Origin: Cristatella mucedo
Lineage: Eukaryota; Bryozoa; Phylactolaemata; Cristatellidae
Direction: 5' to 3'
Assembly (NCBI GenBank): GCA_009760855.2
Contig: WPIO01000032.1
Span: forward strand, 3,924,001-3,988,000
DNA length: 64,000 bases
Positions 45,151 through 60,797 of the stretch are shown here, piece by piece. How positions within the stretch are numbered: position 1 is the stretch's first letter; each line of letters begins with the position of its first letter. The translations under genes and the position numbers were made by a program. The notes beneath the pieces are model-generated. The model was not told the DNA's origin, did no database searches, and saw only the letters and a list, made by a program, of their open reading frames with translations.

Positions 45151-46086
45151 AATTCGGCTGCCCGGCTCGGCTAATTACCCCTCTTGGTGTCCTCATAACA
45201 ATTACGGCTGGATATAAAACCCGATTACAAAAACGCACAGGCCAAGTCAGGAGCTGGCAGTAGCCGATACATGTGGGCAAGCAGAAAGGGAGAGCATGCA
45301 ATGATGAGTGACGGTCGAAGCCTAGCAGCAGTCGACTGGGGCAGTCAAACCGCCACCCCCGAATGCCAGCGAGGGCTCAGAGCCAGCGCTGGGCAGCTCA
45401 ACAGAGCAAGCACAGAAGCAGAAGGAGAAACCGAGAAAGTGGTCAGCTCTTACTCTTGTGCTGCAGGCCTACCACTAACGATAGCTGCTCGCGCACTACG
45501 CCCGAAACATGGTTAGAAGAGGGACAAAGGAAACTAAGCATCGTGGAAAATAACAGGCTTCCCGTCAGGACGAGCGTGGGCAAGTAGCATTTGAACAGGG
45601 ACCATGCGCGCCACCAAATACGAGAGGGCAGCCGACAGCCGCAGTAAGCTCGGGCTTTGAAGGCTCGCGAAACAGCCGCCAGATGGCAGCACATCCTGCA
45701 GTGCAAGACAAACGGTTGTGTCTGCGTGCGCATCGAGGAGCGGCGCAGCAGCAGCAGTAGCGAGCGGCTACCTACGCGCGCGAGCGGGCTCGCGGACCAG
45801 AGGCTTGGCCTGAACGCGCCGCCGCCAGCTTGCCGACCCACCGATAAGTACAAAGAGGTACAAAGCAGCAAGCAGCCAGCTATCGCAGTGGCAGTCCCGA
45901 CAAGTGCAAATGGCTGTCGCTGCAGCAGCTAGCTTCTGCAGAGTCTGGCGTGCTTCCGCACTGCTGGCTCGACGAAGTTTCCCGAATGCTCGATATGAAG
46001 CTTGCACGATGCCGATTCGCCTCTTCCTGCCGCCACCACAAGGGCCGACAAGGCCGACACAGTTGCTGCAGTAGCCTCGGAGACGA
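45151..46086 (-). other. Probable 3' UTR of gene B
   Basis: Lies between the gene B stop codon and the candidate AATAAA. GC-rich, with open frames on both strands that show no conserved domain. Assigned by position only. Confidence 0.4.
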
Positions 46087-46176
46087 TTAGGCACTGCTTT
46101 CGGTTTTTATCTCGATTTTCTCCACCGTGAAGCTGAGATCCAGATCGAGCACGCTTTGTATGGCGGCCAGCAGCGC
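46087..46176 (-). CDS. Gene B last exon: end of 4.1 C-terminal domain with stop
   Basis: This 90-nt terminal exon has acceptor TGTCTGCAG. It encodes [12 protein letters not shown] and [16 protein letters not shown], then TAA at 46089-46087. Continuing from DNDQ in the previous exon, it gives the CTD pattern DQAL..AI......TV.K..I..E and so fixes the C-terminus of the gene. Confidence 0.85.
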   Translation of the reverse strand, partial: ALLAAIQSVLDLDLSFTVEKIEIKTESSA

Positions 46177-49100
46177 CTGCAGACAGGAACAAGTGAACGG
46201 CCGGCTACACAGCCAGAGATGGGCGGTACCATGGGGGGAAGGCATGCATGGTGGTGCACGTGCGCTGACACCATAAGACCACAGGCATTTCCTACACGAT
46301 TGACTCTCTCATTACCATGACACGGCTTCCGGGTCGTAGTGAGTAGGCCGTCAAGAGACTGGCTGACGGGCCGAAGCAGGTGGGGAGGGACGAATGAGTA
46401 GGAGCTGGGAGCAGAACTTCGAGCCAGAGCAGCACGAGACGACCGGGCCGGGACGAACTTCCGACTTGCGGCAGCTCGGGCCGGCGGCTTTTCATTTTGG
46501 CCTCACACGCTTTGCCGCCACTCCGCGCCAGGGCCAATATTTGGCGACAGCGAGCCGGACCAAGCTGGCCGCGCAGCCCCGGCCAGCGCAGCCCCGGCCA
46601 GCGCAGCCCCGGCCAGCGCAGCCCCGGCCAGCGCAGCCCCGGCCAGCGCAGCCCCGGCCAGCGCAGCCCCGGCCAGCGCAGCCCCGGCCAGCGCAGCCCC
46701 GGCCAGCGCGGACGACCGAAGCAGCGACCGAAGATGGCTGAGCAGTAGCTGCCACCGGCAGCCACGCGCACCGCTCCGGCGACGGCTGCTGTGCCGAGAG
46801 GGGAGAGTTCTGCGACAACCCGGCGACGGCCCGATTGGGCGGGCACCTGCTCAGAGCAGGGAAGAGCAGAGGAGCGATCTGTCTGCAGCAGATCGCTCCT
46901 CTGCTCCTCCTCATCCTCCTTGCCGCCTCACCTGATCGTTGTCGAGGTTCTCCGAGTCGTTCTTGAATACAGTGATTCTGTTGGTCGCTCTCTTCTCGAT
47001 ATGCCCGTCCCGCTCGGTGACAAACTGCAGCGAATGGGGAAAGTGGCAACGATTGCGACCTTGGGTGACCCATTGCGGCTGGACGAGGCAACAGCAAGGT
47101 CGACATAGAGAGCAGCAAAGTGACTTTGCCGACGCGGGTTCTAGTCACGCAAGAGGATGTGCTGGCTGGCGAAAGCTGCTTATGCTCCTCTGAACACTTT
47201 CGGCAGCCCGAGAGGGCGGGTGCCGGGCGACAGCGTTGGTTGCCACTGGACGCCGACAACCTGTTCGGCTCTGCACGAGCTGATGTAACTGTGAGCCGCC
47301 GTGCAGGGTGGGTGGTCTGCCCGAGAGGCAGAGGCAGACGGAGAGACAAGAGAGCAGAGACTTGCCTTTTCGCTTCGCTCGATTTGCGGTGGGTCCGAGC
47401 CGTCCAGCAGACCAGACCCTGTGACGCCCAGAGACTCGCTAGCGAAAAACGGCATGGGCACGACACCGGCACCGCCTGGGTAGCTGCCGGCGCCCGTCAG
47501 TTCGGAGCCGAGCTGCAACGACGACAGAGAGTTCACGGGATAGTGCAGCCTGACGGCTTGCTGCAGCCCGCTTCCAAATGTGCGACAGGAAAATCAAACA
47601 CTCGCGACTGCCATGGACTAAAATGTGCTGCTGCACGAAAAAGCGAGAGGCTATAAAATATACATGGCGGCGCCGAGCGGCTGACGAGGCAGCAAGAGGA
47701 CCTACACCAGAAACGCTGCTCGCTATTGTGGAATTGAAGTCGTCGTGGCTTCCTGGCGGGTAGCCATAGCTGCCGGTTCGGTCAAAAGTGCTGCCCGGCG
47801 TTTCGGGCAGGTGACCCTGTGCCAGGTCGTACTCGATGCCACCTTGGCGGTGAATGTCGTCCTCCTCCGAGCCGTAAAGGCCTCCTTTATCACCGGGAGT
47901 GAACATCTTCTTGCCGCCGGGGCCGTAACCACCTGCTCCGCCAGAGCGGGACATCGACGTATCGCTGATGTAGTCAGTCTGGGGTCCCGATCCGTCCACG
48001 CTCTTTATGAATTGCTCCGGCGTATTCTGTTCCGAGCAAAGCGTACGAAAATGCCACGCAAGCACGTGCAGAGCATGAGCAGACGCCTGCGACGATTGAT
48101 TCGAACCGCTTGCCGCACATCGCATGTCCTCACCGCTAGCAAGCTGTGGCCGTCTAAGCCTTTACCCAAAGACGAAGTTGAGTAGTCCAAAGTATTGCCC
48201 GTGCTGTCAGTTCCGCCTGACTGCTGAACGAGAGCTTCGCGACCACGCGTGCTGCCGATGGTGCCAGTTCGATTCATCGTGTTGCCAGTTGTACCTACCG
48301 CACACACGAGCAGCTGACGATGAATGTGATGGTGCATGGACAGCCGAGACGAAAGACGCCTCGAAAGAGCAGAGAGCCCACACCGATTGAAAGGGCAGAC
48401 AGCAAAAGGTCTACGTCGAGGTAAGAGGTTCATCTCTGTATGCCGTCAGTCTCTCACTATCTCTCTGCTTATGTCTGTCTGTCCGTCTCTATTCTAAACA
48501 AGATCTAACTCGCAGAAAATACTTTTAACAAATGTGCTTACATACAAACATGCTAAGTGATCCCGGTCACCATAGCTGTGCTAAAACCAGAACGGACCAA
48601 TTCAAATTCCAAACACATTCGTCGAAAGTGCCACATCAGAGCAGTGAGACCGATTTTAACGCACATACTTGAAAGCTCGAAGCCACCGAAGCCGCACACG
48701 TGCTAAGCAAGCGAGGCCCAGCATGCGTCGGTCGGAGGGAGCAAACAAACTAGAGCAGAGTGGCTGCCGCCAGCTATGCCAGAGCTTGCACACCCGGCCA
48801 CTCCGGGCTCTGCACCGTGTACACTCACCGTGCTTCTTCATCTCGTGCAGGGTGCGGCCGGACATGCGCCAGCGGCGCGTGCCGAATCCCGAGAACTTGC
48901 TCGTGTCCGTCAGCTCCGGCTGCTTCAGGCGGAAGAACTGGTGCGTCTCCACGGTGATGCGCCACAGCCGCTTGGCCAGCTTGGGCGTGGTGCATTTGAA
49001 GCTGTGTGCAATTTCCTCCTTGTCGTACTGAAAAGCAGCGGACAAAGCTCGGCGAATCGAGGAGGCATCAGACGGCAGAGCAGGCGGCCGGCAGAGATCG

Positions 49101-51149
49101 GCCACCTGCATCCGGTCGCTGTAAGCCCGGATGCAGGGCGGCATCAGACTCCGCCAGGGCGAGCAGCAGACGGGAAGCAGCGAGCTCGAAATCGCTATAG
49201 AGGGCACCAAAGGGAGCTCCGCCTGAAGGGCTGCGGCTCTTCTCACCTCAAGCGATCGGACCTTGACGTGAAAGATGTTGCGCTTGTACGAGATCTTGAT
49301 GATGCGTGGCCACTTGAACGTGTCCACGCGAAGGTAGCCGTCGTAGATGTACAGGCCGGCCGCGCTGACGCCGACCAGCACGTCTCGAGCGCCGCTCTCC
49401 TTGCCGTCGCGCAGCTCCTTGGTCTTGTGCAGATCGACGCCGTACATCGCCAGCTTCTTGGCGCTCTCCATGAACATGAGGTCGGCCTCGGCCGGCAGGA
49501 TACCCCTTTGGACAAGGAAATGGCCGCCGCGCCCGTCACTCACGGCCGATTGGCAGCGACTTTCGCGATTTTTGCGAACCGAGAGCCAGCAGCGACACGA
49601 AGCCGAGCAAGCGGGGAGGAGACGGTGTGCGTGCGCGTGCATGGGGGGCAAGGCCTACTTGTGCAGCTGGTGCAGCTCGTTGATCCGGTACAGAAGCTCG
49701 TCCGACTGGCTGGGCGCAAACAGATACTGTCTGAGATAGTCGATGCTGTGGCCGTGCTCGGCAGGGTTGTAGTCGCCCACCTCCGACTGGATGGTGTACG
49801 AGCCGAGGAGGGCGTGCACGAGGAACGAGCAGGGCAGGCGGCCACTCAGAATGTCCTGTCGCACCTGAAGCACCAGCTGGTAGCGCGTGGCGTCCAGCGA
49901 CAGAATCAGCGGCTCCGGCGGGTAGAACTTGACTTCGAAGGAGAACACCCACTGATCGTCTACGAATGGAAGGAAGACTTTTACTGAGGCCTCCGCCACC
50001 TCCGAAGCACAGCCTGGTCGCGGTGGCGGCACACGGCTTCGAATCGCGAGCATTCACAACGCTGCATTCGGGGCAGCAAGAGTGGCGTGACGAGCGGGCT
50101 TGATTTCCCGTGCTATCTTCGCGATGGATGGATGATTCGCGCAAAGCGTGCATGCAAAGGATCGGAGCAGACTGTCTGCTCAATTTTTTTTGAAGGACCA
50201 GTGGCTAGCGAGATTGGCAACCCTGACAGGCGGACTAGAGCAGCAGTGTGGGCACCCCTTCAGCTGGGGTCAGAACCGGCCGGCTCGAGGCGGCTTTCAC
50301 TGCTTTCTCACAAGCAGCACTCGACAAGCAGCACTTCCTACAGCGAGGACCAGCTGCTAGTATATCTGGAGGGGGCCTTTCTCACCACCAGGAGTGAGAA
50401 GGCTCTCAGAGGCTCTCTGCAGCTTGCAGGTGGGCGAGGCCTGTGCGGCCGTGGCTCGGCGGCAGCTACAGCCACCTTTCGGTGCTCGCATGCCCAGCAC
50501 CCTAGGCAGAGGGGAGAGGGGGCAGCCTGGCAGGAGCACAAGCGCGCAACCTCTGACGGGCACCTACTTTCAATCTGCTTGTCGATCCTCTTGTCCATGA
50601 TCAGCCAAAACTGCAAGCGGCACAAAACCAGCGGCTATCAGTGGGCATGGCGACGGTGGCTTCGAAGCGGCGACACAATGTGTGACGGCACTGCAGCGGT
50701 GTTGCGCTTTCGAGCGCTGCACGACGGTAGCTCACCCGAGTTCCGTGCAGCTTCATGTAAGACAGGCTGAAAAATTCGGCTTCTTCGAGGTTCAGGTGGT
50801 CTTTGGAGACGTTTTCAAATAAGTCCTGACCCAGGGCAGTTTTCTGTGCATGCGCATGCATGACAATGGTCAGACCGAGCCAGTGGCGACAGAAGCTTGT
50901 CGGCCCCCCCCATGCAAAGCCGACTGGCCCTGCTGATGGCCACATGTGTGAATGGGTGGTCAGCGGCAGCTGCGAACCTAAGCAACATACCGGCATCTCG
51001 ACCTCGTAGTTCTCACGGTCCAGCATGATGACTCGGCACAAAACCGTCTTGCCTTTACTTCGGCCAAGGGTGCCCATGCTTGCCGACCGCTTCTTCGTGC
51101 TATTGCTGAGGGTGCCATCAAATCCTTGCCGATCTGAATCGCGGATGTC
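46087..51149 (-). CDS. EPB41-like: Protein 4.1 family gene B (FERM-FA-linker-CTD), 11 exons, 5' end not fixed
   Basis: Membrane-skeleton adaptor of the protein 4.1/coracle family, expected under the plasma membrane where the FERM domain binds membrane-protein tails. Exons on the minus strand: 51149-50991, 50843-50736, 50610-50568, 49959-49659, 49505-49247, 49027-48829, 48294-48134, 48026-47706, 47512-47366, 47024-46932, 46176-46087. All junctions agree in phase and the sum is 1881 nt (626 codons plus TAA). Hallmarks seen: [49 protein letters not shown], an SGRT-type FA motif, and a C-terminal domain with HIEKR and DNDQ. No segment resembles the vertebrate spectrin-actin-binding domain; the FA-CTD linker is Gly/Ser/Thr-rich. 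Introns are short (107-755 bp). The first exon opens after an acceptor, so upstream exons and the start codon are missing. Family assignment is firm; the exact paralogue (EPB41, EPB41L or coracle type) is not. Confidence 0.9.
46571..46705. repeat. 15-bp minisatellite, nine perfect copies
   Basis: Unit GCGCAGCCCCGGCCA repeated nine times without a mismatch, in the 755-bp last intron of gene B. The period is a multiple of three, so several frames stay open across it (for example a Gly-Arg-Gly-Cys-Ala repeat); these are not genes. Confidence 0.97.
46864..46906. repeat. Perfect 17-bp inverted repeat near a splice donor
   Basis: Arm GAGCAGAGGAGCGATCT (46864-46880) pairs exactly with 46890-46906; loop 9 nt. 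In the gene B transcript it starts about 25 nt after the donor at 46931. Confidence 0.9.
46932..47024 (-). CDS. Gene B exon j: first half of 4.1 C-terminal domain
   Basis: This 93-nt exon is phase 0 at both ends, with acceptor CGCTGCAG and donor GTGAGG. It encodes [20 protein letters not shown] and SENLDNDQ. This parallels the vertebrate CTD (ISETRIEKRIVIT, DIDHDQ), a module that binds NuMA/FKBP13-type or membrane partners in known 4.1 proteins. Confidence 0.85.
47366..47512 (-). CDS. Gene B exon i: linker before CTD, GC donor
   Basis: This 147-nt exon is phase 0 at both ends, with acceptor CGTTGCAG. It encodes [30 protein letters not shown] and PQIERSEK. The 3' boundary reads AAG|GCAAGT, the classical form of the rare GC donor, and no in-frame GT donor fits the phase of the next exon. 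Confidence 0.65.
47706..48026 (-). CDS. Gene B exon h: Gly-rich linker
   Basis: This 321-nt exon is phase 0 at both ends, with acceptor GGAACAG and donor GTAGGT. It encodes [52 protein letters not shown] and [17 protein letters not shown]: acidic, Gly-rich and tyrosine-containing, probably disordered. It occupies the position of the spectrin-actin-binding domain in vertebrate 4.1 but has none of its basic helical motif. Confidence 0.75.
48134..48294 (-). CDS. Gene B exon g: low-complexity linker after FA
   Basis: This 161-nt exon has acceptor GCGGTAG and donor GTGAGG; it enters at phase 1 and exits at phase 0. The product is Thr/Gly/Ser-rich, with pieces such as [17 protein letters not shown] and [17 protein letters not shown]. 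An alternative donor at 48165 was set aside because it breaks the frame with the next exon. The assignment rests on splice sites and phase, since linkers are not conserved. Confidence 0.65.
48829..49027 (-). CDS. Gene B exon f: FERM F3 end and FERM-adjacent (FA) region
   Basis: This 199-nt exon has acceptor TTTTCAG and donor GTGAGT and exits at phase 1. It encodes [32 protein letters not shown] (the last F3 helix) and then [19 protein letters not shown]. The last stretch matches the FA motif that follows FERM in 4.1 proteins (F.ALGSKFRYSGRT in vertebrates). In other families FA is a site of regulation by phosphorylation; no specific site is claimed here. Confidence 0.9.
49247..49505 (-). CDS. 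Gene B exon e: end of FERM F2 and start of F3 (PH-like) lobe
   Basis: This 259-nt exon has acceptor TCCAAAG and donor GTGAGA and exits at phase 0. It encodes [68 protein letters not shown]. The AKKL.MYGVDLH and F.WP...KISYKR..F motifs are signatures of the 4.1 F2/F3 boundary. Confidence 0.93.
49659..49959 (-). CDS. Gene B exon d: FERM F2 lobe
   Basis: This 301-nt exon has acceptor ATTCGTAG and donor GTAGGC. It enters completing an Asn codon and exits at phase 2. It carries the most diagnostic FERM stretch: [12 protein letters not shown], then a [20 protein letters not shown] segment, [13 protein letters not shown] and a LFAPSQ...[14 protein letters not shown] helix. The spacing matches vertebrate 4.1. 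Confidence 0.93.
50568..50610 (-). CDS. Gene B exon c: FERM F1/F2 junction micro-exon
   Basis: This 43-nt exon has acceptor CTTGCAG and donor GTAGGT; it enters at phase 0 and exits at phase 1. It encodes [14 protein letters not shown], equivalent to WLDSAKEIKKQ of vertebrate 4.1. It is followed by a 608-bp intron. Gene A has an exon of the same length and phase at 1557-1599. Confidence 0.85.
50736..50843 (-). CDS. Gene B exon b: FERM F1 lobe, middle
   Basis: This 108-nt exon is phase 0 at both ends, with acceptor TGCACAG and donor GTGAGC. It encodes [12 protein letters not shown]...[12 protein letters not shown], matching the F1 segment of 4.1 proteins (GQDLLKRVCEHLNLLEEDYFGLA in vertebrates). 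Its length and phase match the gene A exon at 2061-2168. Confidence 0.9.
50991..51149 (-). CDS. Gene B exon a: start of FERM F1 lobe
   Basis: This 159-nt exon is phase 0 at both ends. The acceptor is a pyrimidine-rich tract ending CAAG just right of 51149 and the donor is GTATGT at 50990. The second half reads [20 protein letters not shown], the first strand of a FERM F1 lobe (compare CKVSLLDDTVYE in vertebrate 4.1). The first 30 residues are Ser/Lys-rich and unconserved. An internal Met (RSASMGT) could start a shorter product, but the good acceptor argues that more coding sequence lies upstream. Confidence 0.85.
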
Positions 51150-52980
51150 CTTGAAACAGAAAATGCGAAGTAGTAAGAAAAGCACTTCATACCGGTGAAA
51201 TAGGCATAAAAGGATAGTGAATCGAGCTGTAGGGAGTTGGCCTGCTTAGCAGCTCGGCTTCGGCCTTTCGGACTTCCCCAGCTGACACAGCGGATTGTCG
51301 TGATTTGTTAATCTGAGCTAGGAACAACGACACGGCTGCAGCTCGAGGTCAACCAGTGGGTGGGGGGGTTGCTTCGGCCCAAGGAATGGCATGTGAGGAC
51401 GGTCTGCACAAACTCGAGCTGATTTACAGGTGCCTCGATGGAAAGGCAATCCGGTGCATGGAAAGGCAATATGGGAAAGGCATCCAGAGCACAGAATGAA
51501 GATGAAAGGGACCTTCGGACCGTTACAGGCCGAAACTGCAGTAAACTAGGTCATGATGGACCTTGACTATTAACAGGCCAGCATCGCTGTCTTAGCAATT
51601 CAAGCACAGAGCAATATTTGATCAGGGTCTCTGACCTAACCAGGAATTCGGTGGTAAGTTTGCAGTCAATTCTTTTCGAATTGAAGCCCTCGTTAAAAAA
51701 GAAATCATAACGCTAGGATCTGTCGATTCGTCAAGTCTAAATTGCTCGATCTCTCAGTCAGTTCTCACCATCGCTCCACTAGCTCAGGCTGTCTCGGCAA
51801 TCGTGCAATCAGCCTCAGCAAAAGTAGGTCATCTCAGCAATAGCAGGCTGGCCATCATCAACACCCTATCGAGAAAGAGAGTCTGCTGAAGAGGCATCAA
51901 TTACCCAACCCTGGGAGCCAGGACAGCTTTTGAGAGGCCAGGCAGGCCCTCCTCAGCCGAAAGCCAGGCTACAGTGGCCACATCTGACCAAGCAGCAGCC
52001 AAGCAGCCATCGGCCTGCCCCCACCTACTCAGCTCAGCCCTATAGGGCAATCGACGGGCTACTGGCAAGCCACTGCTGACATCGATGCTACCCAGCGAGT
52101 GGCTACCAATACAAAATCTATATGACGGCCGCGACTATGCCTGCTTGGGAGGGGGAGGCAGCACTGCTCACGGATGGCAGGCCCGACTCAGTATCTCGGG
52201 CACCGGGGCAGGCTGCATCTTGCCCAACCGTGCGGCACTGGTAGTACCACACCTTCCCAGACTGGTGGCAAGACCGAGAGAGAACCCCCCAACCACACCC
52301 CTCAGCTGGTTCCCTTAATCTGCAGAATCACCCCTTGGGTGCACACGAAGCAACCTAGCCAAGTGGACTAGCCACACAACAAACTGTGATACCTTCCTTA
52401 CTCCGTCAGCAGACTTCGAGTGCACTAAAGAGGGGCCCTGTAACTCCGAGGCTGGCCGCCTCACACTCGGCTATCACAAGCACACGCAACGCTCGCCCAA
52501 GAGGGTACACGTGTGTAAGGCTTTCAGCGTGCTTGCGCACGTGCGAGTGCACAGATATGTGTGAACGGCGAGCGCTGTTTGCCCCTGCAAGCGTGTGCGA
52601 GTTTATCGAGTGTGCACACGAGCGTTTTGAGTACTCGTGCATAGACGGATGAATGTGCACTGAGTGCACGAGCGTGTGTGTAGTGCTGTGCGCACGAATA
52701 GAGAGCGATAGAAAAAAGCATTTGGCGAGCAGTCGCAGTCTACGAAGTCTCATAACTAGGCTGCAGCTCAAACCGATACATAAACGAAAGAGAAACAAAA
52801 GGTTTGTCACACCCATACTGACAAGCACTCTTTGTAGATCGCTTGCCGGCCTTGAACTAGCAGGCTGCTAAAAGCATGCCTCCAGGTCTCCTCGTTCCCG
52901 GCAAGCGCCGGCACGAAAGCAGCGGGTCACGTGTCACGTCAGCACCGCATTGACACCAGCTGCTACCATCACTGCTCAGG
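51150..52980. other. Unassigned sequence upstream of gene B exon a
   Basis: No further FERM-gene exon recognised. Probably intron or 5' flank of gene B. Open frames on both strands near 52406-52828 are antisense to each other and unconserved. Confidence 0.4.
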
Positions 52981-52984
52981 AGAT

Positions 52985-53218
52985 GCCGAGATAGTATGCA
53001 CCTTACGAAATGACATCTATTCTCCTGCTGCCGAATGTGGCATGTCCTCTCCAGCTGTCCTCAGCTGCTACTTTCATAGTACCCACTACCTTAACTGCCC
53101 TCCTGACTCAGCAATGCTTCTCGCTTTCTCTTGGTTAGATGTGATTAAGTCTGTTGGCTACCGAATGCATACCAAAAGCCTCTTAGGCTTCGAGAGCCTT
53201 TTTAAAAACCCCTCCTTC
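52985..53218 (+). mobile_element. F2 LINE 3' fragment ending at CA repeat
   Basis: The translated stretch SCYFHSTHYLNCPPDSAMLL, FSWLDVIKSVGYRMHTKS matches the minus-strand F2 copy at 58.7-58.9 kb (SCYFHASHYLNCSPHSAMLP). Orientation is opposite. It breaks off at the start of the CA array. Confidence 0.75.
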
Positions 53219-58625
<5,407 letters not shown>

Positions 58626-58629
58626 ACGT

Positions 58630-59500
58630 TAGGCCGAGAGTAATGTAATGTAATGTATCTCCATCAGTAACTCTACAAAGTCAAAAAGACCATGTGGGTG
58701 TTACGCAGGAGAGTTTTGTATAGTGCACTCACAGCCTAAGCGGCTTTCGGTACGCATTCGGTAGCCAACAGACTTCGTCTCACGCAACCAAGAGAAAGTG
58801 GGAAGCATAGCAGAGTGAGGAGAGCAGTTGAGGTAGTGAGAAGCATGGAAGTAGCAGCTCAGGACCGCTGAAAAATATGAGCCATAGCCGGCAGCAGGAG
58901 TAGTTGTCGTTTCGTAAAAATCGTGGAAGCGAGTTCCACAGTCTAGGACCTGCAGAGCTAAAGCTTCTGTCGCCAACTGTCTTTAGGCGGAGGAATGGGA
59001 CAGCTAATTTATTTTCCACACAGGACCTGAGGGCGCGAACAGGCTGAAACTGATGCAGCAGTTCAGCTAGGTACGAAGGAGCCAAGCCGTGGCGGGCCTT
59101 GTGGGTCAGCGTAAGAACTTTGCTCTGTATCCTTTGCTCAATCGGCAACCATCCTAGCTCTTTCAGCAGAGGTGACACGTGCTCAAACCGCTGGGACTTG
59201 AAGACCAGCCTTGCAGCCATATTCATAGTCGGCTGTAGTGGCATAATAGCTTTCTTTGGCAGCCCAGCCAAAAAGAAATTACAATAATCAAACCGAGACA
59301 GAACTAAAGAACTAGTTAAATTTTGTACAAGCCACTGTGGGAGACAGCTCCTAATCTTGGATAGGGATCGGATCTGATGGCTAGCTGTAGAGGCAGTCTT
59401 CTGAATGAAGCTTTTGAAATTGAGGCAGCTGTCGAACACGACACCTAGATTACGAGCACGTGGTGAAGGTCGCACAATAAAACAGCTCTCTCCAACCGGT
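58630..59500 (-). mobile_element. F2 LINE RT C-terminal fragment, open frame of 231 codons
   Basis: The best-preserved F2 piece, open from 59475 to 58780. Motifs in order: RNLGVVFDSCLNFKSFI, HQIRSLSKIRSCLPQWLVQN, SRFDYCNFFLAGLPKKAI, AARLVFKSQRFEHVSPLLKE, LGWLPIEQRIQSKVLTLTHK, ARHGLAPSYLAELLHQF, VGDRSFSSAGPRLWNSLPRF. These are diagnostic of L2/CR1 RT C-termini. The element is truncated on its 5' side at about 59485, losing the catalytic core. The 3' end reads GGAGATACATTACATTACAT (minus strand), an (ATTAC)n-type tail. Confidence 0.88.
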
Positions 59501-60702
59501 CACGGCAGTGCAAAGTTCATAGAATTGCACATCGGGCGAGCAATCTGGGAACGGTCAACATGATGTGAAGCTTAACACGTTTGACAGTAAAAGTACAGAT
59601 GCTCAACAGTGGTGTGTCATCGTGAAAAGACTACGTGCAGACATGAAGAGAGGTCTAGTGCATTTGGCTATAACACATGAAAAAAGTGCCATGCAAGCAT
59701 ATTGCTATAGGCCCGAACAATTGAACCGATGATGGGGAGAAGCAGTCGCAGATGCAGCACAGCTATGGTCAATTATCCTGTGGCACTATACAAATAACTA
59801 TAATTACAATTATTTGTATGATCATGATTGGTGACGACAAACATACCCAAGTTCAGATGAACAAAACGACCAATATCTTATAAAGACCACTGGACTTTCA
59901 TGAACTTGAAAATCCAAGCAGCGGGCCAGCATACACAGAAATGGCTGTGACTCCCACTAGATCGAGCACAACGGCAGGTGCTCTTCCTGCTCGGCAATCA
60001 AGACCTATGACTGGACCAGACCATCTGCCCCTGCTGAGGTTTTGGCCAGGGAAACAGTTGCTCCTGCAGGAAGTGTTTACTAAACGCCTATCCATCACAG
60101 ACCTAGCTGTATATTTTAACAGCCTCCGCTCTAAACACATCCGGTCACAAGCAGCATCCCATGGCAAACAGGATCATTACACTTGCCTTTGAACTTACTG
60201 GCTGGGACGGCACTGGCATGTCAGCTGTGTGCTACTTTTAGAAGCTCACAATATCCTAAACAACCGTTCAATGCTCAATGTCTTAGCTGATTGCAACTGT
60301 CCACAAAACTTTTTCGAATGACGATGGCATGCAGACAACGGCAGATTGGCCCGATTGCCTCCACTCTCACATTAGCAGGCTCTGCTCCTGCAACCGCAAG
60401 ATCGCCGAGGCGGCTGCTGCTGCAGCGCACGTGCGGGAGGTGCTCCATGAGACTGGTTCGAAGTGCATGCAATGTCACAAGGCGCTTAAGACATAATTCC
60501 AAAAATGCGGATACTACCACCACCCAACCACCTCAGAAGGAGAGCAAACTGCTGACTACCCACTCCACCCCCATTATTCTGATGGCAACATGGTGTCAGG
60601 CTAAGCAGGAGCCGGCTTGACACCAGCTCCCCACAAAGCACTTGGCAGACACAGCAACCGGGCAGACAGGTGGCCCTCCCTTTCTCCCTTGCCCCTCCTT
60701 AC

Positions 60703-60797
60703 CGAATTTGCATAAGGCACAATGGGGACCCCAGCAGCAGCGGCGGCGGCAGCAGCAGCAGCACCGACAGGCTTGATGCCACTGCAAGCAGGAGACC
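60703..60797 (-). CDS. Possible upstream exon of gene B (poly-alanine)
   Basis: A 95-nt candidate exon with acceptor GTGGCTGCAG and donor GTAAGG. It exits at phase 0, which fits the phase-0 entry of the exon at 51149. It encodes SPACSGIKPVG, ten alanines from mixed GCT/GCC codons, then GVPIVPYANS. A second acceptor (start 60781) would also keep the frame. Disordered Ala-rich heads are plausible before FERM, but nothing conserved is present and the intron would be 9.5 kb, containing an F2 LINE fragment. Confidence 0.3.

Noticed and set aside
46492-47472. 326-codon minus-strand frame with Gly-Arg-Gly-Cys-Ala repeats
   Set aside because: Kept open by the 15-bp minisatellite; it is out of frame with the CTD exon at 46932-47024.
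48134-48166. Donor at 48165 for exon g
   Set aside because: GTAAAG there exits at phase 1, which does not fit the phase-0 entry of the exon at 48026; the donor GTGAGG at 48133 fits.
48776-49987. 403-codon open frame on the plus strand
   Set aside because: It is antisense to gene B FERM exons and runs through their introns; the minus strand carries the conserved FERM residues and consistent splice sites.
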